64,000 nucleotides of DNA from Citrobacter freundii (GTDB taxonomy: Bacteria; Bacteroidota; Bacteroidia; Chitinophagales; Chitinophagaceae), in the NCBI GenBank assembly GCA_003243445.1, contig QFQQ01000034.1:1-64000 (forward strand), given 5' to 3'. The position numbers and the translations under genes were made by a program. Position 1 is the first letter of the stretch. The number at the start of each line of letters is the position of its first letter. This document shows, in pieces, positions 18,033-27,596 of this stretch. The notes under the pieces are model-generated. The model was not told where the DNA came from and searched no databases. It saw only the letters and a program-made list of their open reading frames with translations.

Positions 18033-18767
18033 ATGAAATTTTTCCGTGAAATCGCTGGTCGTATCTGGGCTCTATGGGGGCTGGTGAGTTTTGCGGCAAC
18101 GTTTCTGCTGATCTTTTTGCCATCCATGATTTCGTACCTGTTGCCCGAGCCGGCCAGTTCGAAATATTTTATGCGCGTCGCCAGGATCTGGATGGATGTG
18201 TGGCTATTTCTGGTGGGTTGTCCGGTGAAGGTGAAAGGAGAAGAGTATTTTGAGGCGGGCAAGAGTTATATTGTTACCTGCAATCATAATTCGCTAATGG
18301 ATATCCCGCTTTCTTCGCCTTATATACCCGGACCAAATAAAACCATTGCGAAGAAATCGTTTGCAAAAGTTCCTTTGTTCGGCTGGTTCTACTCCAAGGG
18401 TTCGGTGCTGGTGGATCGCAAAAGTGAACGCAGCCGCCGGAAAAGTTTTGATGACATGAAAGCGGTATTGCGTCGCGGCATTCATATGTGCATTTATCCG
18501 GAAGGCACGCGGAACAGAAGCAATGAGCCATTGAAGAAATTTTATGATGGGGCCTTTCGTTTATCAAAGGATACGGGTCATGCCATCGTTCCTGCACTGA
18601 TCTTTAATACAAGAAAAGCCCTGCCTGCAAATAAGCCGTTCTTCTTTCTGCCTTACAGGTTGAAGATGCATTTTCTTCCGCCGGTGGATCCTGCGGGATT
18701 GACGGCGGACGAATTGAAGGAGAAAGTCTTTCAGCAAATGAAAGATTATTATCAGGCGAATAGGTGA
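18033..18767 (+). CDS. plsC: 1-acyl-sn-glycerol-3-phosphate acyltransferase (PlsC/LPLAT family)
   Basis: Membrane-associated acyltransferase that makes phosphatidic acid from lysophosphatidic acid in phospholipid synthesis, 244 aa. One N-terminal membrane segment covers about 12-36. Motif I is His85-x4-Asp90 (NHNSLMD); motif III is Pro156-Glu157-Gly158-Thr159-Arg160 (YPEGTRNRS). Both are intact. A role on another lyso-lipid (for example ornithine lipid) cannot be excluded, since the family is broad. Transcribed alone from the -7 box at 18006. Confidence 0.85.
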   Translation: MKFFREIAGRIWALWGLVSFAATFLLIFLPSMISYLLPEPASSKYFMRVARIWMDVWLFLVGCPVKVKGEEYFEAGKSYIVTCNHNSLMDIPLSSPYIPGPNKTIAKKSFAKVPLFGWFYSKGSVLVDRKSERSRRKSFDDMKAVLRRGIHMCIYPEGTRNRSNEPLKKFYDGAFRLSKDTGHAIVPALIFNTRKALPANKPFFFLPYRLKMHFLPPVDPAGLTADELKEKVFQQMKDYYQANR

Positions 18768-18845
18768 TGCGTAAGGAAGTCTAGGTCTCCCTGTTTAGAA
18801 GGATATCGGGAAGCAATAAAAATCATCCATTATCACATACTTATT

Positions 18846-19652
18846 ATGCAACAGATTTTGAAAACCGGAAGAGGCCTTTGGGTATTTGCTGTTTTTTGCC
18901 AACTGTTACTGAATTGCGCTTGCGTCGGAAATTCGCAGGTTACTGGAAAAGGAACGATTAAAGCTGCCGAAGCCTTTAGTCTCTTTCCCAACTTGAAGCT
19001 GGATAGCCTGACTAATACCTGGCGAGTTGCAACGTATGACTCTCAATTTGCCCGCATCTATTACTATGGAGATTGGACTCTCTATCGTATTTCATATACA
19101 CAACAAGTTTCTACCTCAGATGACGATCGCATCGATGAGCTGCCAAAAACGATTAAATACTTTACAATCATCTCATCAAAGAACTCCGATAGCGTATATA
19201 AATATGACACTACCAGCATTAAAAGCGGAATAATGATTGGCAATAAGGATTCAGTTTTTGCCCGCTTGCCGCTCCTTGGCTTCAATGTTGACTCAATGAT
19301 GAACCAAGTAACGTATAAACTAATAGATTCAAAAAAAGACGGAGATATACTGCATGAACAATATTCGGTGCGTTCATTGACTGATTCATCTCAGACAGGA
19401 ACATTGTTTCTAACCTTCTCCGGTAAGAAATTAAAGGACATACCGTATAGCTGGGGGAAAAATTTAGAAGCGAAGAAAAAACTGAGGCTCGCTGAGATTG
19501 TTACAATTATGGATGGCCGATACATTGAAAGTTGTAAATGTTCTATAGAGAAGATGGAATTGCCAAATACACTTACGGAGGTACACCTTACCCAGGAAGA
19601 AGAAAGTGAAATACGAAGAATTTTAAAGGAAGCAGTAACTATACTGCATTAA
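18846..19652 (+). CDS. Lipoprotein of unknown function
   Basis: 268 aa with an N-terminal hydrophobic segment (about 10-23) and cysteines at 24 and 26 (LLLNCACVG), consistent with a lipoprotein signal though neither matches the lipobox perfectly. The rest has many short beta-strand-like stretches (ARIYYYGDWTLYRISYT), a central KxxDSVY-type section and a Lys/Glu-rich C-terminus. I recognise no family. It lies 78 nt downstream of plsC on the same strand and could be co-transcribed. Confidence 0.6.
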   Translation: MQQILKTGRGLWVFAVFCQLLLNCACVGNSQVTGKGTIKAAEAFSLFPNLKLDSLTNTWRVATYDSQFARIYYYGDWTLYRISYTQQVSTSDDDRIDELPKTIKYFTIISSKNSDSVYKYDTTSIKSGIMIGNKDSVFARLPLLGFNVDSMMNQVTYKLIDSKKDGDILHEQYSVRSLTDSSQTGTLFLTFSGKKLKDIPYSWGKNLEAKKKLRLAEIVTIMDGRYIESCKCSIEKMELPNTLTEVHLTQEEESEIRRILKEAVTILH

Positions 19653-19800
19653 ATAAAGGGTAAGCCTCCGGCGAACAAATAATTTTTCCTGCCGAATGCG
19701 ACGGGATGGATTTTATCATCCTTGATGCAGGCCAATAATCCTGGCCGAAAGATAAAATAGCATCAGCTTGGAAAAAATGTAATTGATCGGAGCCTTACAG

Positions 19801-19925
19801 ATTTCGCAGATTAGCCTCTGATAGCAGGCTGACATCTGCGTAATCTGCGCATTCTGCTATAGAAATTCTCATTTATAAGATGGTTTTTCAATAGCAGGTA
19901 ACGATAAATCTGGGAAATCCGCGGG
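19801..19925. repeat. ATCTGCG-word repeat with hairpin
   Basis: Stem 19806-19817 / 19826-19839 (GCAGATTAGCCT with AGGCTGACATCTGC) is imperfect. ATCTGCG-type words continue to 19850 and again, as AAATCTGGGAAATCCGCGGG, near 19905-19925. It lies between the convergent lipoprotein and lptD genes; no gene is visible in 19653-20025. Confidence 0.55.
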
Positions 19926-20025
19926 ACGTGTCCGCCGGAGGAGGAACCTCACGCCATTCGATTTGCTTAAAGATCAGTTGTAATGTCCGCCACTGCAGAT
20001 TCAAAGTACCCTGCGCCACAACATT

Positions 20026-22758
20026 CTAATATGGCGTATAAAAACTTCTCGTCCTGTTGATCTTCAAATCCTGTAACAATCCTGATTTCGGACTGATCGT
20101 AAAGTTGAAGTAACGGTAAAGACCCACCGGCGTCACGTTGATCGATAACTGCCAGCAGTGCATTTCCCTGGAAATGGACATGGTGAACGTTTGTAGCTTG
20201 GATGTTTTGAAGTCATAATATCCGTTCGCACTGAACTGCCACTTTGGAGTAAGGCTGAATGCGCCGTTGAAGTTAGTACTCGCACTGGTTGTTGTTTCAA
20301 AACCGCTGTAATCGGGTTTGGGCTGCTCAGAAAAGTAGAAAGAGAAAGAGAAGCTGATCTGCCATGGAATGTTGAAGTCCACAAACTCTGCAGGGTTCTG
20401 GCGCATATAATCCAGCAGCCGCTGACGGTCAGCCGCAAATACCGGATCATTCATTTGCTTATCCATCTCCTGTTGTTTTTGTTTTTCCTTTTCAGGATCC
20501 TTTGCCTTGCTCTGGAATGAAGTGGACAATGAAATGCTTCCGGAAGTGATGCGGCCAATGCTCTTATCTACATCACTGTTCCAGGCATACACCGTACTAT
20601 CCTGTCCGAATTTATTACGCACGTACGGGCTGAAATCAGCTGTTGCATTCAGGTTGATCTTTTCAAAAAGGTTGTTGCGGAAATATAATGCGATATGCGA
20701 AAGCTTATTGGTTTTTGCAAGCATGTTATACGAGCCGCTGAAACCAAAGCCTTCGATCAGTCTGAGTTTTTTGTATTCACCTGTAGAATCATTCTTTGGT
20801 TTATACCGCATCTCCAGGTTGTTATCCAAACCAAAAGTGATACTTCCGCTGGTGATATTTCCATAGCCGGAGAACACGTTATTACCCTGCAGCTTTGAAT
20901 AGATCAGCGAATCTCCGTTTGTATTCACCCGCACTTTTTCATAATAGCGGCTGGATAAAGTCGGCGAATAACTGAAGCCGATCGTAGGACGTATGATATG
21001 ACGAAGTGCTTTATCTTTTTTCAAACGGAATGTTCCGAACAGAGCCGTGTTGAACGAAAGACCAAAGCTTACCTGCTGATCGAGGAAGAAGCCTTTTTTG
21101 ACGGTCGTATCTACCCGGTTTTTAGCAGTATCCCATTTTAATATGCGTTGTTGCGCCAGCCATACCTGTGAATAAGAAACCGATGGTGCTACGATCACGG
21201 CGCCGCCGGCGATCGGTGGCAATGAAAGCGTGATGGGAATGCTGTGTTGCGCTCCCCACTGGGCTGTATCAAGCAGTTTATTTAAACTGAAAGCACTGTC
21301 GTAAAAAGAGATCTGGTTACGGAATGTACCGTTATACCCAATACCAAGATTTTCATACCAGCGTTTACTGCCCGCAAATTCTTTCCGTTGGAACGGATAC
21401 AGGGTTGAGACAGTAAAGCCCATATCAGGCAGGTTCAGGTTTACCACACCGGTCTGGTTATTCTGGTTGTGATTGGCACTGATGGTAAGACTGTATGGTT
21501 TATCCTGCCATTGTTTTGAATACGTGATGGATGACTGCAACTGGTTCTGGAAGTTCAGGTTTGCGTTATTCGGCACGTTCTTATTATAGCTGGTTGAGCT
21601 GGCGTTCACATTTGCGGAGAATGTCGTTCCCGGCCGTGCGCGTGTATCAGCTGAATGGCTCCAGGTAAGTGTATAGCTGTTGTTGGCGTAATAATCGGGA
21701 TCGCCTTTGAAATTACGCTTGGTCCTTTGCAAACCGAAGTTGAGTGAGCCGCTATAATGGTAACGCTTGCGGTAAGTCGGGTTGATATTCGCCGACCAGC
21801 TTCCGTAAGAGTAAATGTTACCATATAATTTGGCATCCCAGTAATCATTGATCACCTGGTAATAGCCGAGCCCTTCCAGGCCAAGCCCCATCTGATCATT
21901 CGTCGCAAACTGCGGAGGCAATAAACCCGAATGCCGGTGATTGGAAAGCGGGAAGAATCCAAACGGAATGTATATGGGCAATGGTACTCCTTCAAACTCC
22001 GGGTGTGTCGGGCCCGATACAGCTACTTTATCGTTGATCACTTTGATCTTGTTGGCCCGGAAGCCGAAGTGCGGTTCGTCCAGGTTACAGGTGGTAAAAT
22101 AGCCGCGGCTCACATAGGTCACGACGCTGTCTACCTTCTTGATCGTTTCACCGTGTACAAATAATTCCCCTTGATTGGAGATCGTATTCTTGGTAAAGCC
22201 TTTCTGGGTTTTGAAGTTGAACCGGATCGTATCGCTGATGAAGTTCTGGTCCTTGTCGGCAAACTTGGCGTCTTCTTTTACATTACCCAGGCTATCCCGG
22301 CTATTGTTGGCAGTGAGGATCTGGGTTTGCTGATCGATCTCTACAGTAGGCGCTTCGAGTGTGACTGTTTCGTATTCTGTTTTTGTTTTTCCGTAAAGAA
22401 TAATCTTTTTCGTCTTAATTTTCACCACGGCAGAATCCTGCGCGGCATATCTTACAGGTTCGTCAAACGAATCTTTAGAAAGTTTTACAGAAAAAGTGTC
22501 TGTTTTTTGCCGTAATGAATCATTGCCGGGCAACAGAGTTGTGTCAGCTGACGTTATTCCGGTACGGCGTGGAACAGTATCTGTGGAAGGAACCGTATCT
22601 TTCAGAGGTATTGTATCAGCCGGGAATGTTAAAGGTGTGCCAAAATAGTTTGATTCAATGCGTTGTGAGGCCGCTTTCCACGTTACTGTGAATAAGATAG
22701 CAGCCATAAATGGAACGAAAAAAAGATATTTTGAGCTAGATTTGCGCAGCTGATCCAT
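20026..22758 (-). CDS. lptD: LPS-assembly outer-membrane protein LptD-like
   Basis: Predicted outer-membrane translocon component that inserts lipopolysaccharide into the outer leaflet, 910 aa. An N-terminal hydrophobic segment (about 11-28) serves as signal. After a low-complexity Thr/Asp/Pro linker, residues about 120-260 show OstA/LptD jelly-roll repeats (for example TKKIILYGKTKTEYETV, RFNFKTQKGF). The remainder is a long beta-barrel rich in aromatic and Asn/Tyr strands and ends in Tyr (FYTPY). It diverges from an amidase gene and lies near MlaD-like and OstA-like genes, a grouping that supports the envelope role. Its -7 box gives a very short leader. Confidence 0.85.
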   Translation of the reverse strand: MDQLRKSSSKYLFFVPFMAAILFTVTWKAASQRIESNYFGTPLTFPADTIPLKDTVPSTDTVPRRTGITSADTTLLPGNDSLRQKTDTFSVKLSKDSFDEPVRYAAQDSAVVKIKTKKIILYGKTKTEYETVTLEAPTVEIDQQTQILTANNSRDSLGNVKEDAKFADKDQNFISDTIRFNFKTQKGFTKNTISNQGELFVHGETIKKVDSVVTYVSRGYFTTCNLDEPHFGFRANKIKVINDKVAVSGPTHPEFEGVPLPIYIPFGFFPLSNHRHSGLLPPQFATNDQMGLGLEGLGYYQVINDYWDAKLYGNIYSYGSWSANINPTYRKRYHYSGSLNFGLQRTKRNFKGDPDYYANNSYTLTWSHSADTRARPGTTFSANVNASSTSYNKNVPNNANLNFQNQLQSSITYSKQWQDKPYSLTISANHNQNNQTGVVNLNLPDMGFTVSTLYPFQRKEFAGSKRWYENLGIGYNGTFRNQISFYDSAFSLNKLLDTAQWGAQHSIPITLSLPPIAGGAVIVAPSVSYSQVWLAQQRILKWDTAKNRVDTTVKKGFFLDQQVSFGLSFNTALFGTFRLKKDKALRHIIRPTIGFSYSPTLSSRYYEKVRVNTNGDSLIYSKLQGNNVFSGYGNITSGSITFGLDNNLEMRYKPKNDSTGEYKKLRLIEGFGFSGSYNMLAKTNKLSHIALYFRNNLFEKINLNATADFSPYVRNKFGQDSTVYAWNSDVDKSIGRITSGSISLSTSFQSKAKDPEKEKQKQQEMDKQMNDPVFAADRQRLLDYMRQNPAEFVDFNIPWQISFSFSFYFSEQPKPDYSGFETTTSASTNFNGAFSLTPKWQFSANGYYDFKTSKLQTFTMSISREMHCWQLSINVTPVGLYRYFNFTISPKSGLLQDLKINRTRSFYTPY

Positions 22759-22768
22759 ACGGTTGGCG

Positions 22769-22776
22769 CAAATGTA
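22769..22776 (-). promoter_or_regulatory. -7 box (TACATTTG) of lptD
   Basis: An exact TAnnTTTG match on the minus strand with 10 nt to the lptD ATG, predicting a leader of only a few nucleotides. Confidence 0.5.
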
Positions 22777-22840
22777 AACCTTTCATCCCTAAACTATTTG
22801 TGAAGATTCCATTGATAAACCAATAAAAAAAGGAAAAGTT

Positions 22841-23809
22841 ATGATAAAACGAGCCCTGTTGATCCTTTTTCCACTCTCTTTGATGACTTTGTTTCTCTTT
22901 TCATTTACGGAAAAAGAAAAGCCAGCTCGCAGGGCAACGATCAGGACCCTGGTGATTGATCCCGGACATGGAGGATTTGATCCGGGCGCGCGCGGCCTGA
23001 TCTCCAACGAGGCCGATGTAAGTCTTGAAGTGGCGCTAAAATTTGGCCGTGCACTTAAAGAAGAATTCCCCGACCTGAACGTCCTCTACACCCGCTCAAC
23101 CGATATCGGTGCTGGCGGCAAGAAGACCAAGAAGGAGGACATTTATTACAGAGCCAACTTCGCGAACGAGTCCAATGGTGATCTGTTCATCTCTATTCAC
23201 TGCAATTCCTCCGGCAGAAAAGCGGGCGGATGGTATGAAAAAGTAGTTACCGGCAAAACACCTGTAAAGAAAACTGTCGGCAAAGGCAAAAAGAGAAGAA
23301 CGGTTACGAGTTATAAATACACTTACAGCACCGTGTTCCGCGAGAATACAGCGCATGGCACAGAAACCTATATCTGGGCACTGAGCAAGAACGACGCGAA
23401 AGTGAACTCTGTCAACAAGACCGAGTACTACGGTGAGATCGACTCCACCGGAGCACTGGAAACCCAACTCCCCAACCCTTCCGATCCTGCTGAAAAAGCC
23501 AGAATGCTGATCTATGCACAGCAGTTCTTCCGCAAAAGCCTCAACCTTGCTGACCTGGTAGAGAAGGAATTTGAAAACACCGGCCGCGAAAGCCGTGGTG
23601 TAAAACAACGGAATGACGCCGGTATCTGGGTACTGCAGGCGACAGGCATGCCTAGCATCCTCGTAGAGATCGGCTTTATCACAAATAAAGAAGAAGAAGA
23701 ATACCTGAACAGCGAAAAAGGACAGAAAGAAATTGTGGAAGACCTGGTAAATGCGTTCAGGGCATATAAGCAGAAAGTTGAGTCGAAGACGATTACAACG
23801 ACGCCGTAA
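22841..23809 (+). CDS. N-acetylmuramoyl-L-alanine amidase (Amidase_3)
   Basis: Zinc amidase that cleaves the MurNAc-L-Ala bond of peptidoglycan, exported; 322 aa with a signal anchor (about 6-27). Zn-ligand motif VIDPGHGGFDPGARG is at about 39-53. A second ligand Glu lies in the following segment (NEADVSLEVAL), SIHCNSS supplies the next His, and VEIGFITNKEEE holds the catalytic Glu. A Lys-rich insertion (about 135-155: VKKTVGKGKKRRTVTSYK) interrupts the domain, as in several Bacteroidota AmiC-like proteins. The gene diverges from lptD and precedes mlaD on the same strand. Confidence 0.9.
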   Translation: MIKRALLILFPLSLMTLFLFSFTEKEKPARRATIRTLVIDPGHGGFDPGARGLISNEADVSLEVALKFGRALKEEFPDLNVLYTRSTDIGAGGKKTKKEDIYYRANFANESNGDLFISIHCNSSGRKAGGWYEKVVTGKTPVKKTVGKGKKRRTVTSYKYTYSTVFRENTAHGTETYIWALSKNDAKVNSVNKTEYYGEIDSTGALETQLPNPSDPAEKARMLIYAQQFFRKSLNLADLVEKEFENTGRESRGVKQRNDAGIWVLQATGMPSILVEIGFITNKEEEEYLNSEKGQKEIVEDLVNAFRAYKQKVESKTITTTP

Positions 23810-23811
23810 GG

Positions 23812-24036
23812 GATCGATGTTGGATGGTCGATGGTCGATGGTCGGGTTCCGCGCTTTGGAAAAGGTTAATAAGACTGATATAAATAGCTAATGCTTCGCA
23901 GAATGGGGTGCAGTCGCCCGGATCTGCGAAGCATTTTCTTTTACAAGTCTAAGGCTCTGTAGTTCCTCAGGCCTGTCACCCTTAACCGTTATTTTCGATG
24001 GGAGGCTCGGCCATCGACCATCGATCATCCAACATC
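23812..24036. repeat. Heptamer-array palindrome with nested hairpin
   Basis: The left arm 23812-23844 (GATCGATGTTGGATGGTC and on) and right arm 24011-24036 carry complementary GATGGTC-type heptads. A separate perfect 13-bp hairpin lies inside (23890-23902 / 23923-23935). It occupies most of the gap between the amidase gene and mlaD. Confidence 0.7.
23890..23941 (+). terminator. Perfect 13-bp hairpin followed by T-rich tail
   Basis: AATGCTTCGCAGA at 23890-23902 pairs perfectly with 23923-23935, then TTCTTTT follows. This is a likely transcript end for the amidase gene. Its GCTTCGC core also appears in the palindrome at 48461-48608. Confidence 0.65.
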
Positions 24037-24160
24037 TTACAAGAGTTTGGCACATTTAATGAAAGTATAACCAACAACTGTTCAACTCTTACCCCGGCCA
24101 CCTCCGCGACCGTTTGGAAATAAATGGTTAATTTGGCGGCCTGGAAACGAAACCAAAATC

Positions 24161-25150
24161 ATGAAGATCAACAACGAAACCAAAGTCGGGATATTATCGG
24201 TAGTGGCCCTGGGATTACTGATCGCGGGGTTTAATTTTTTAAAAGGGAAAGACATTTTCAATCATACGACAAAGATCTACGCATATTTCAGGCAGGTCGG
24301 CGACCTTGAAAAGGCAAATGCCGTAAAAATAAACGGGTTCACGATCGGTACTGTATATGATATAGAGGAGGTGGATGAGAACCTGAGTTCGATCAAAGTA
24401 ACCATCAGCCTGAATCGTAAAGTGAATATCCCGGCCAATTCGGCCGCTTATATCAAGGCATCTTTTGGAGGCTTGTCCGCCGCAAGCATTATTGTTGAAA
24501 AAGGCAATGCAACGACCTATCTGCAAAACGGTGACAGCATTCACACAAGAGAGGACGAAGGGCTGCTGGGAGGTTTAACGGCACAGCTCTCTCCCACTAT
24601 TGACAAGGTCCGCAATACGCTCGATACGCTCACGAATGTCTTATCCAATGTGAACACCGTATTCGATCAGGGGGCTAAGAAAAATCTGCAGGGGACGATC
24701 GCAAATCTTAATAGCGCCACACATTCGCTGGATCGTTTGCTGGATGCTGACAAAGGCGCACTGGCACGCACAATGGCCAATGTTTCATCTATCACCGATA
24801 ATCTGAAGAATAATAACGACAGCATCAACGAGATCATCAGCAATACAAAAAAATTCAGCCGCAATCTCTCCGGCCTGAATATACAGCAGACCATGGATAC
24901 ACTGCAGGCAGCGATCTCACAGATGAAAAGCGCGGTGAACAAGATCTCTTCCAGCGAGGGAACGCTTGGCGCACTGATCAATGACAAGACGCTTTACAAT
25001 AAACTGAATGATGCCATCCTGAGTGCAGAGATCCTGATGGATGACCTTCGCGTGCATCCAAAACGCTACGTTAATTTTTCCATTTTTGGCAGGAAAGACA
25101 AAGGTGGTGCGTTAACTTCGCCCGCTATAAAAGACACGGTGCCCCATTAG
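24161..25150 (+). CDS. MlaD/MCE-domain protein
   Basis: Predicted periplasmic, inner-membrane-anchored lipid-transport component, 329 aa. One N-terminal membrane segment (about 10-25, SVVALGLLIAGFNFLKG) is followed by an MCE domain (about 35-120, with GDLEKANAVKINGFTIGTV and the Gly-rich FGGLSAASIIVEKG). A long alpha-helical C-terminal region (about 140-300, rich in Asn/Ser/Leu heptads) probably forms a tunnel-like bundle. No MlaE permease or MlaF ATPase gene is adjacent. It is 7 nt from the OstA-like gene, so the two form an operon. Confidence 0.85.
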   Translation: MKINNETKVGILSVVALGLLIAGFNFLKGKDIFNHTTKIYAYFRQVGDLEKANAVKINGFTIGTVYDIEEVDENLSSIKVTISLNRKVNIPANSAAYIKASFGGLSAASIIVEKGNATTYLQNGDSIHTREDEGLLGGLTAQLSPTIDKVRNTLDTLTNVLSNVNTVFDQGAKKNLQGTIANLNSATHSLDRLLDADKGALARTMANVSSITDNLKNNNDSINEIISNTKKFSRNLSGLNIQQTMDTLQAAISQMKSAVNKISSSEGTLGALINDKTLYNKLNDAILSAEILMDDLRVHPKRYVNFSIFGRKDKGGALTSPAIKDTVPH

Positions 25151-25157
25151 GCAATGC

Positions 25158-26777
25158 ATGAATTATTCACGGATTTTTTCATTCTTACTGATCCTGGCTT
25201 TCAGCGTTGCTGGCTTCAGCGCGCTGGCGCAGGAACCAGTGACCGTTGTGCCCGCAACTGACAGTTCCGAACGGATCGACATCCTTCCGCCAACAGGCAA
25301 GCTGACTTTTCAGACGCTGAATGATACCACCAAGCTGACCATCATCGTAGGAACAGTAAAGCTCAGGCAGGGCAACACATTGTTCTACTGCGATAGCTGC
25401 GTGGTGAATAATAATACACATACATTTGAAGCCTGGGGCAAACAGGTTCATATCAATGATTCCGATACAGCCAACATCTATTCCAATCACCTTCTTTATT
25501 ATACACAAAAGAAACTTGCCTATCTTGATGGAAACGTAAAGATGACGGATGGCAAGGGCGTGCTCACCACACCCAATCTCGAGTATGATATGGAGACGAA
25601 TATCGGGATCTATAAAAACGGTGGACGCGTGGTGAATGATAAGACCGTATTGACAAGCCGCGAAGGCTGGTACTATGCGGATCTGAAAGATGTTTATTTT
25701 AAAAACGATGTAAAGCTGAAGGATCCGGCTTACAATATCGCAACGGATTCATTACTCTATAACACGGAAAGCAAGACCACCCGGTTCATTGCGCAAACCC
25801 TGATCACAGATACTTCGGGCGTAACTGTTGAAACCAAAGAAGGTTTTTATAACCAGGAAACCAAACAGGCCGAGTTTGGCCGCAACCCGATCATCCGCGA
25901 TAAAAAGCTCACGGTAAAAGGCAACAGGATCACCAGGAGCGATAGCATTATGACGGTAGAAGGGAATGCCGTCGTGGTTGATACAGCACAGGGTACTACA
26001 CTTATCGGTGGGATCATTCATCGGAACATCACCACCGGCGCCGTGCTTGCCACGCGTAAGCCGCTGATGATCGTAAAGCAGGATAATGATTCAACATTCA
26101 TTGCGGCAGACACTCTTTTCTCCGCACGGCTAACGGATAAGTTTGGTATTGATTCAGTAATTGTAGATACGCTTACAGGCCGCAAGATCGCAGCCATGGA
26201 CCCGAAGGATAGTGCCAACCGGTATTTCGAAGGATATGGGCATGTCCGCATCTTCAATGATTCGCTGCAGGCTGCCGGTGACAGTATGTTCTATTCATTC
26301 AAAGATTCTGTGTTCCGTCTTTATAAAGACCCTGTTGTTTGGGCCAACGATAACCAGGTGACCGGTGACACGATCTATCTTTATACAAAGAATAAAAAAG
26401 CCGATAAAGTTGAAGCGTTTGAGAACGGGTTTATGGTGAACCGTCTCGACAATGAAGTTTATAACCAGATCAAATCAACACGTATCGATGGGTGGTTTGT
26501 CGACGGTAATATCGACTCCGTACGTGCCAAAGGTTTTGCCGAATGCATTTATTATATACAGGATGAAGACAGTGCCTACACCGGCATCAACGAATCCCAT
26601 TCTGATATCATCGACATTTATTTCGAAGCAAAAGAACTCGACAAGGTCGTATTCCGGAGCTCCGTCACCGGCACCGTATGGCCAATGAAGCAAAAAAGCC
26701 CGACAGAAATGAAGCTGAGTAATTTCCGGTGGCTGGAAGCGAGAAGGCCGAAGACGAAGTTTGAGATGTATGAGTGA
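25158..26777 (+). CDS. OstA-like (LptA/LptD N-terminal domain) secreted protein
   Basis: 539 aa with a signal peptide (about 1-24, ending ALAQ). The protein is built from repeated beta-jellyroll strands of the OstA/LptA type, for example TLFYCDSCVVNNNTHTFEAW, LAYLDGNVKMTDGKGVLTT and TVEGNAVVVDTAQG. No C-terminal barrel is evident, so it probably forms a periplasmic beta-taco bridge for lipopolysaccharide, as LptA does, but is much longer than the usual 180 aa. It is translationally close to the MCE gene and 2.4 kb from lptD, which supports a role in outer-membrane lipid assembly. Confidence 0.8.
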   Translation: MNYSRIFSFLLILAFSVAGFSALAQEPVTVVPATDSSERIDILPPTGKLTFQTLNDTTKLTIIVGTVKLRQGNTLFYCDSCVVNNNTHTFEAWGKQVHINDSDTANIYSNHLLYYTQKKLAYLDGNVKMTDGKGVLTTPNLEYDMETNIGIYKNGGRVVNDKTVLTSREGWYYADLKDVYFKNDVKLKDPAYNIATDSLLYNTESKTTRFIAQTLITDTSGVTVETKEGFYNQETKQAEFGRNPIIRDKKLTVKGNRITRSDSIMTVEGNAVVVDTAQGTTLIGGIIHRNITTGAVLATRKPLMIVKQDNDSTFIAADTLFSARLTDKFGIDSVIVDTLTGRKIAAMDPKDSANRYFEGYGHVRIFNDSLQAAGDSMFYSFKDSVFRLYKDPVVWANDNQVTGDTIYLYTKNKKADKVEAFENGFMVNRLDNEVYNQIKSTRIDGWFVDGNIDSVRAKGFAECIYYIQDEDSAYTGINESHSDIIDIYFEAKELDKVVFRSSVTGTVWPMKQKSPTEMKLSNFRWLEARRPKTKFEMYE

Positions 26778-26780
26778 GAG

Positions 26781-27033
26781 AGACCGCCGACGGCCGACGA
26801 GTATGAAATAGGAAGGCCGCTCATCGAATTGGCAAGATGTTAATTGTTCAATGATCTTCTTTTTTGAGTAAAAAATTACTAAAAGCAGCCTTGCTGAATT
26901 GGAAGGTTGCTTTTTATATTGATGTACTCATATGAATTTTACCATCGTCCATCGATCTCCGGTCATCAATTCAATAAACCATTCTCAGACGTTCAAACTC
27001 GTCGGCGGTCCGCGGTCCGTCGTCCGTGGTCTT
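26781..27033. repeat. Heptamer-array palindrome (GACCGCC words)
   Basis: The left arm 26781-26802 (GACCGCC GACGGCC GACGAG) pairs with words at 26997-27033 (CGGCGGT CCGCGGT CCGTCGT CCGTGGT). A second, GATGGTC-like fragment lies at 26942-26969. It begins 3 nt after the OstA-like stop codon. Confidence 0.7.
26882..26917 (+). terminator. Hairpin terminator inside the palindrome
   Basis: Stem 26882-26890 / 26905-26913 (AAAGCAGCC with GGTTGCTTT, one wobble) is followed by TT and an A/T-rich stretch. A likely end for the mlaD/OstA transcript. Confidence 0.65.
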
Positions 27034-27116
27034 CTTTAGCATTTCCTTTAAACTATCCACTCCCCTCCCATCGTTTACATTCCGGACACGGATACATAAA
27101 CCACAAAACAACTTTC

Positions 27117-27596
27117 ATGAAAAAGCTTATTTCCGCTTCATTAGTGGCGGCTGCCATGCTATTTGCCCAAACTTCGTTTGCACAGTATAAAACGGCGCTT
27201 GGTGTAAGGCTCAGCAGCAGTCAGGCCATGGTCAACAACTCAATTTCCCTTAAACATTTTTTAACGGAATCTACTGCAGTGGAGGCTTTATTCTCCTTTG
27301 GCGATCCGCTTGCACTGGGGGCATTACTGGAAGTACATAAGCCGCTGTCAACAGAAGGATTACAATGGTTCTATGGCGGTGGCGGTTATCTTGGTTTTGA
27401 AAAAGTATATGATCCCAACCGCAAGGTGAATGATACCGAAGTGAACTTCGGGGCAATGGGCGTGATCGGCCTGGATTACAAATTCGCCAATGTGCCACTT
27501 AACCTTTCTCTTGACTGGAAACCGGAGTTGAATATTGTGAATGATATTACGTTTGAGGCGGCAGCGATTGGGTTGTCGGTGCGCTTCGTCTTCTGA
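27117..27596 (+). CDS. Small outer-membrane beta-barrel-like protein
   Basis: 159 aa with a typical signal peptide (MKKLISASLVAAAMLFAQTSFAQ). The mature part alternates hydrophobic and polar residues (YKTALGVRLSSSQAMVN, LNLSLDWKPELNIVND) and ends in Phe (SVRFVF), typical of an eight-stranded outer-membrane barrel. Function unknown. The start at 27117 coincides with the signal peptide; the open frame further upstream reads through repeat sequence. Strikingly, the last 32 codons, stop codon and following hairpin occur three times in tandem (27501-28174); only the first copy is part of the gene. Confidence 0.7.
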   Translation: MKKLISASLVAAAMLFAQTSFAQYKTALGVRLSSSQAMVNNSISLKHFLTESTAVEALFSFGDPLALGALLEVHKPLSTEGLQWFYGGGGYLGFEKVYDPNRKVNDTEVNFGAMGVIGLDYKFANVPLNLSLDWKPELNIVNDITFEAAAIGLSVRFVF

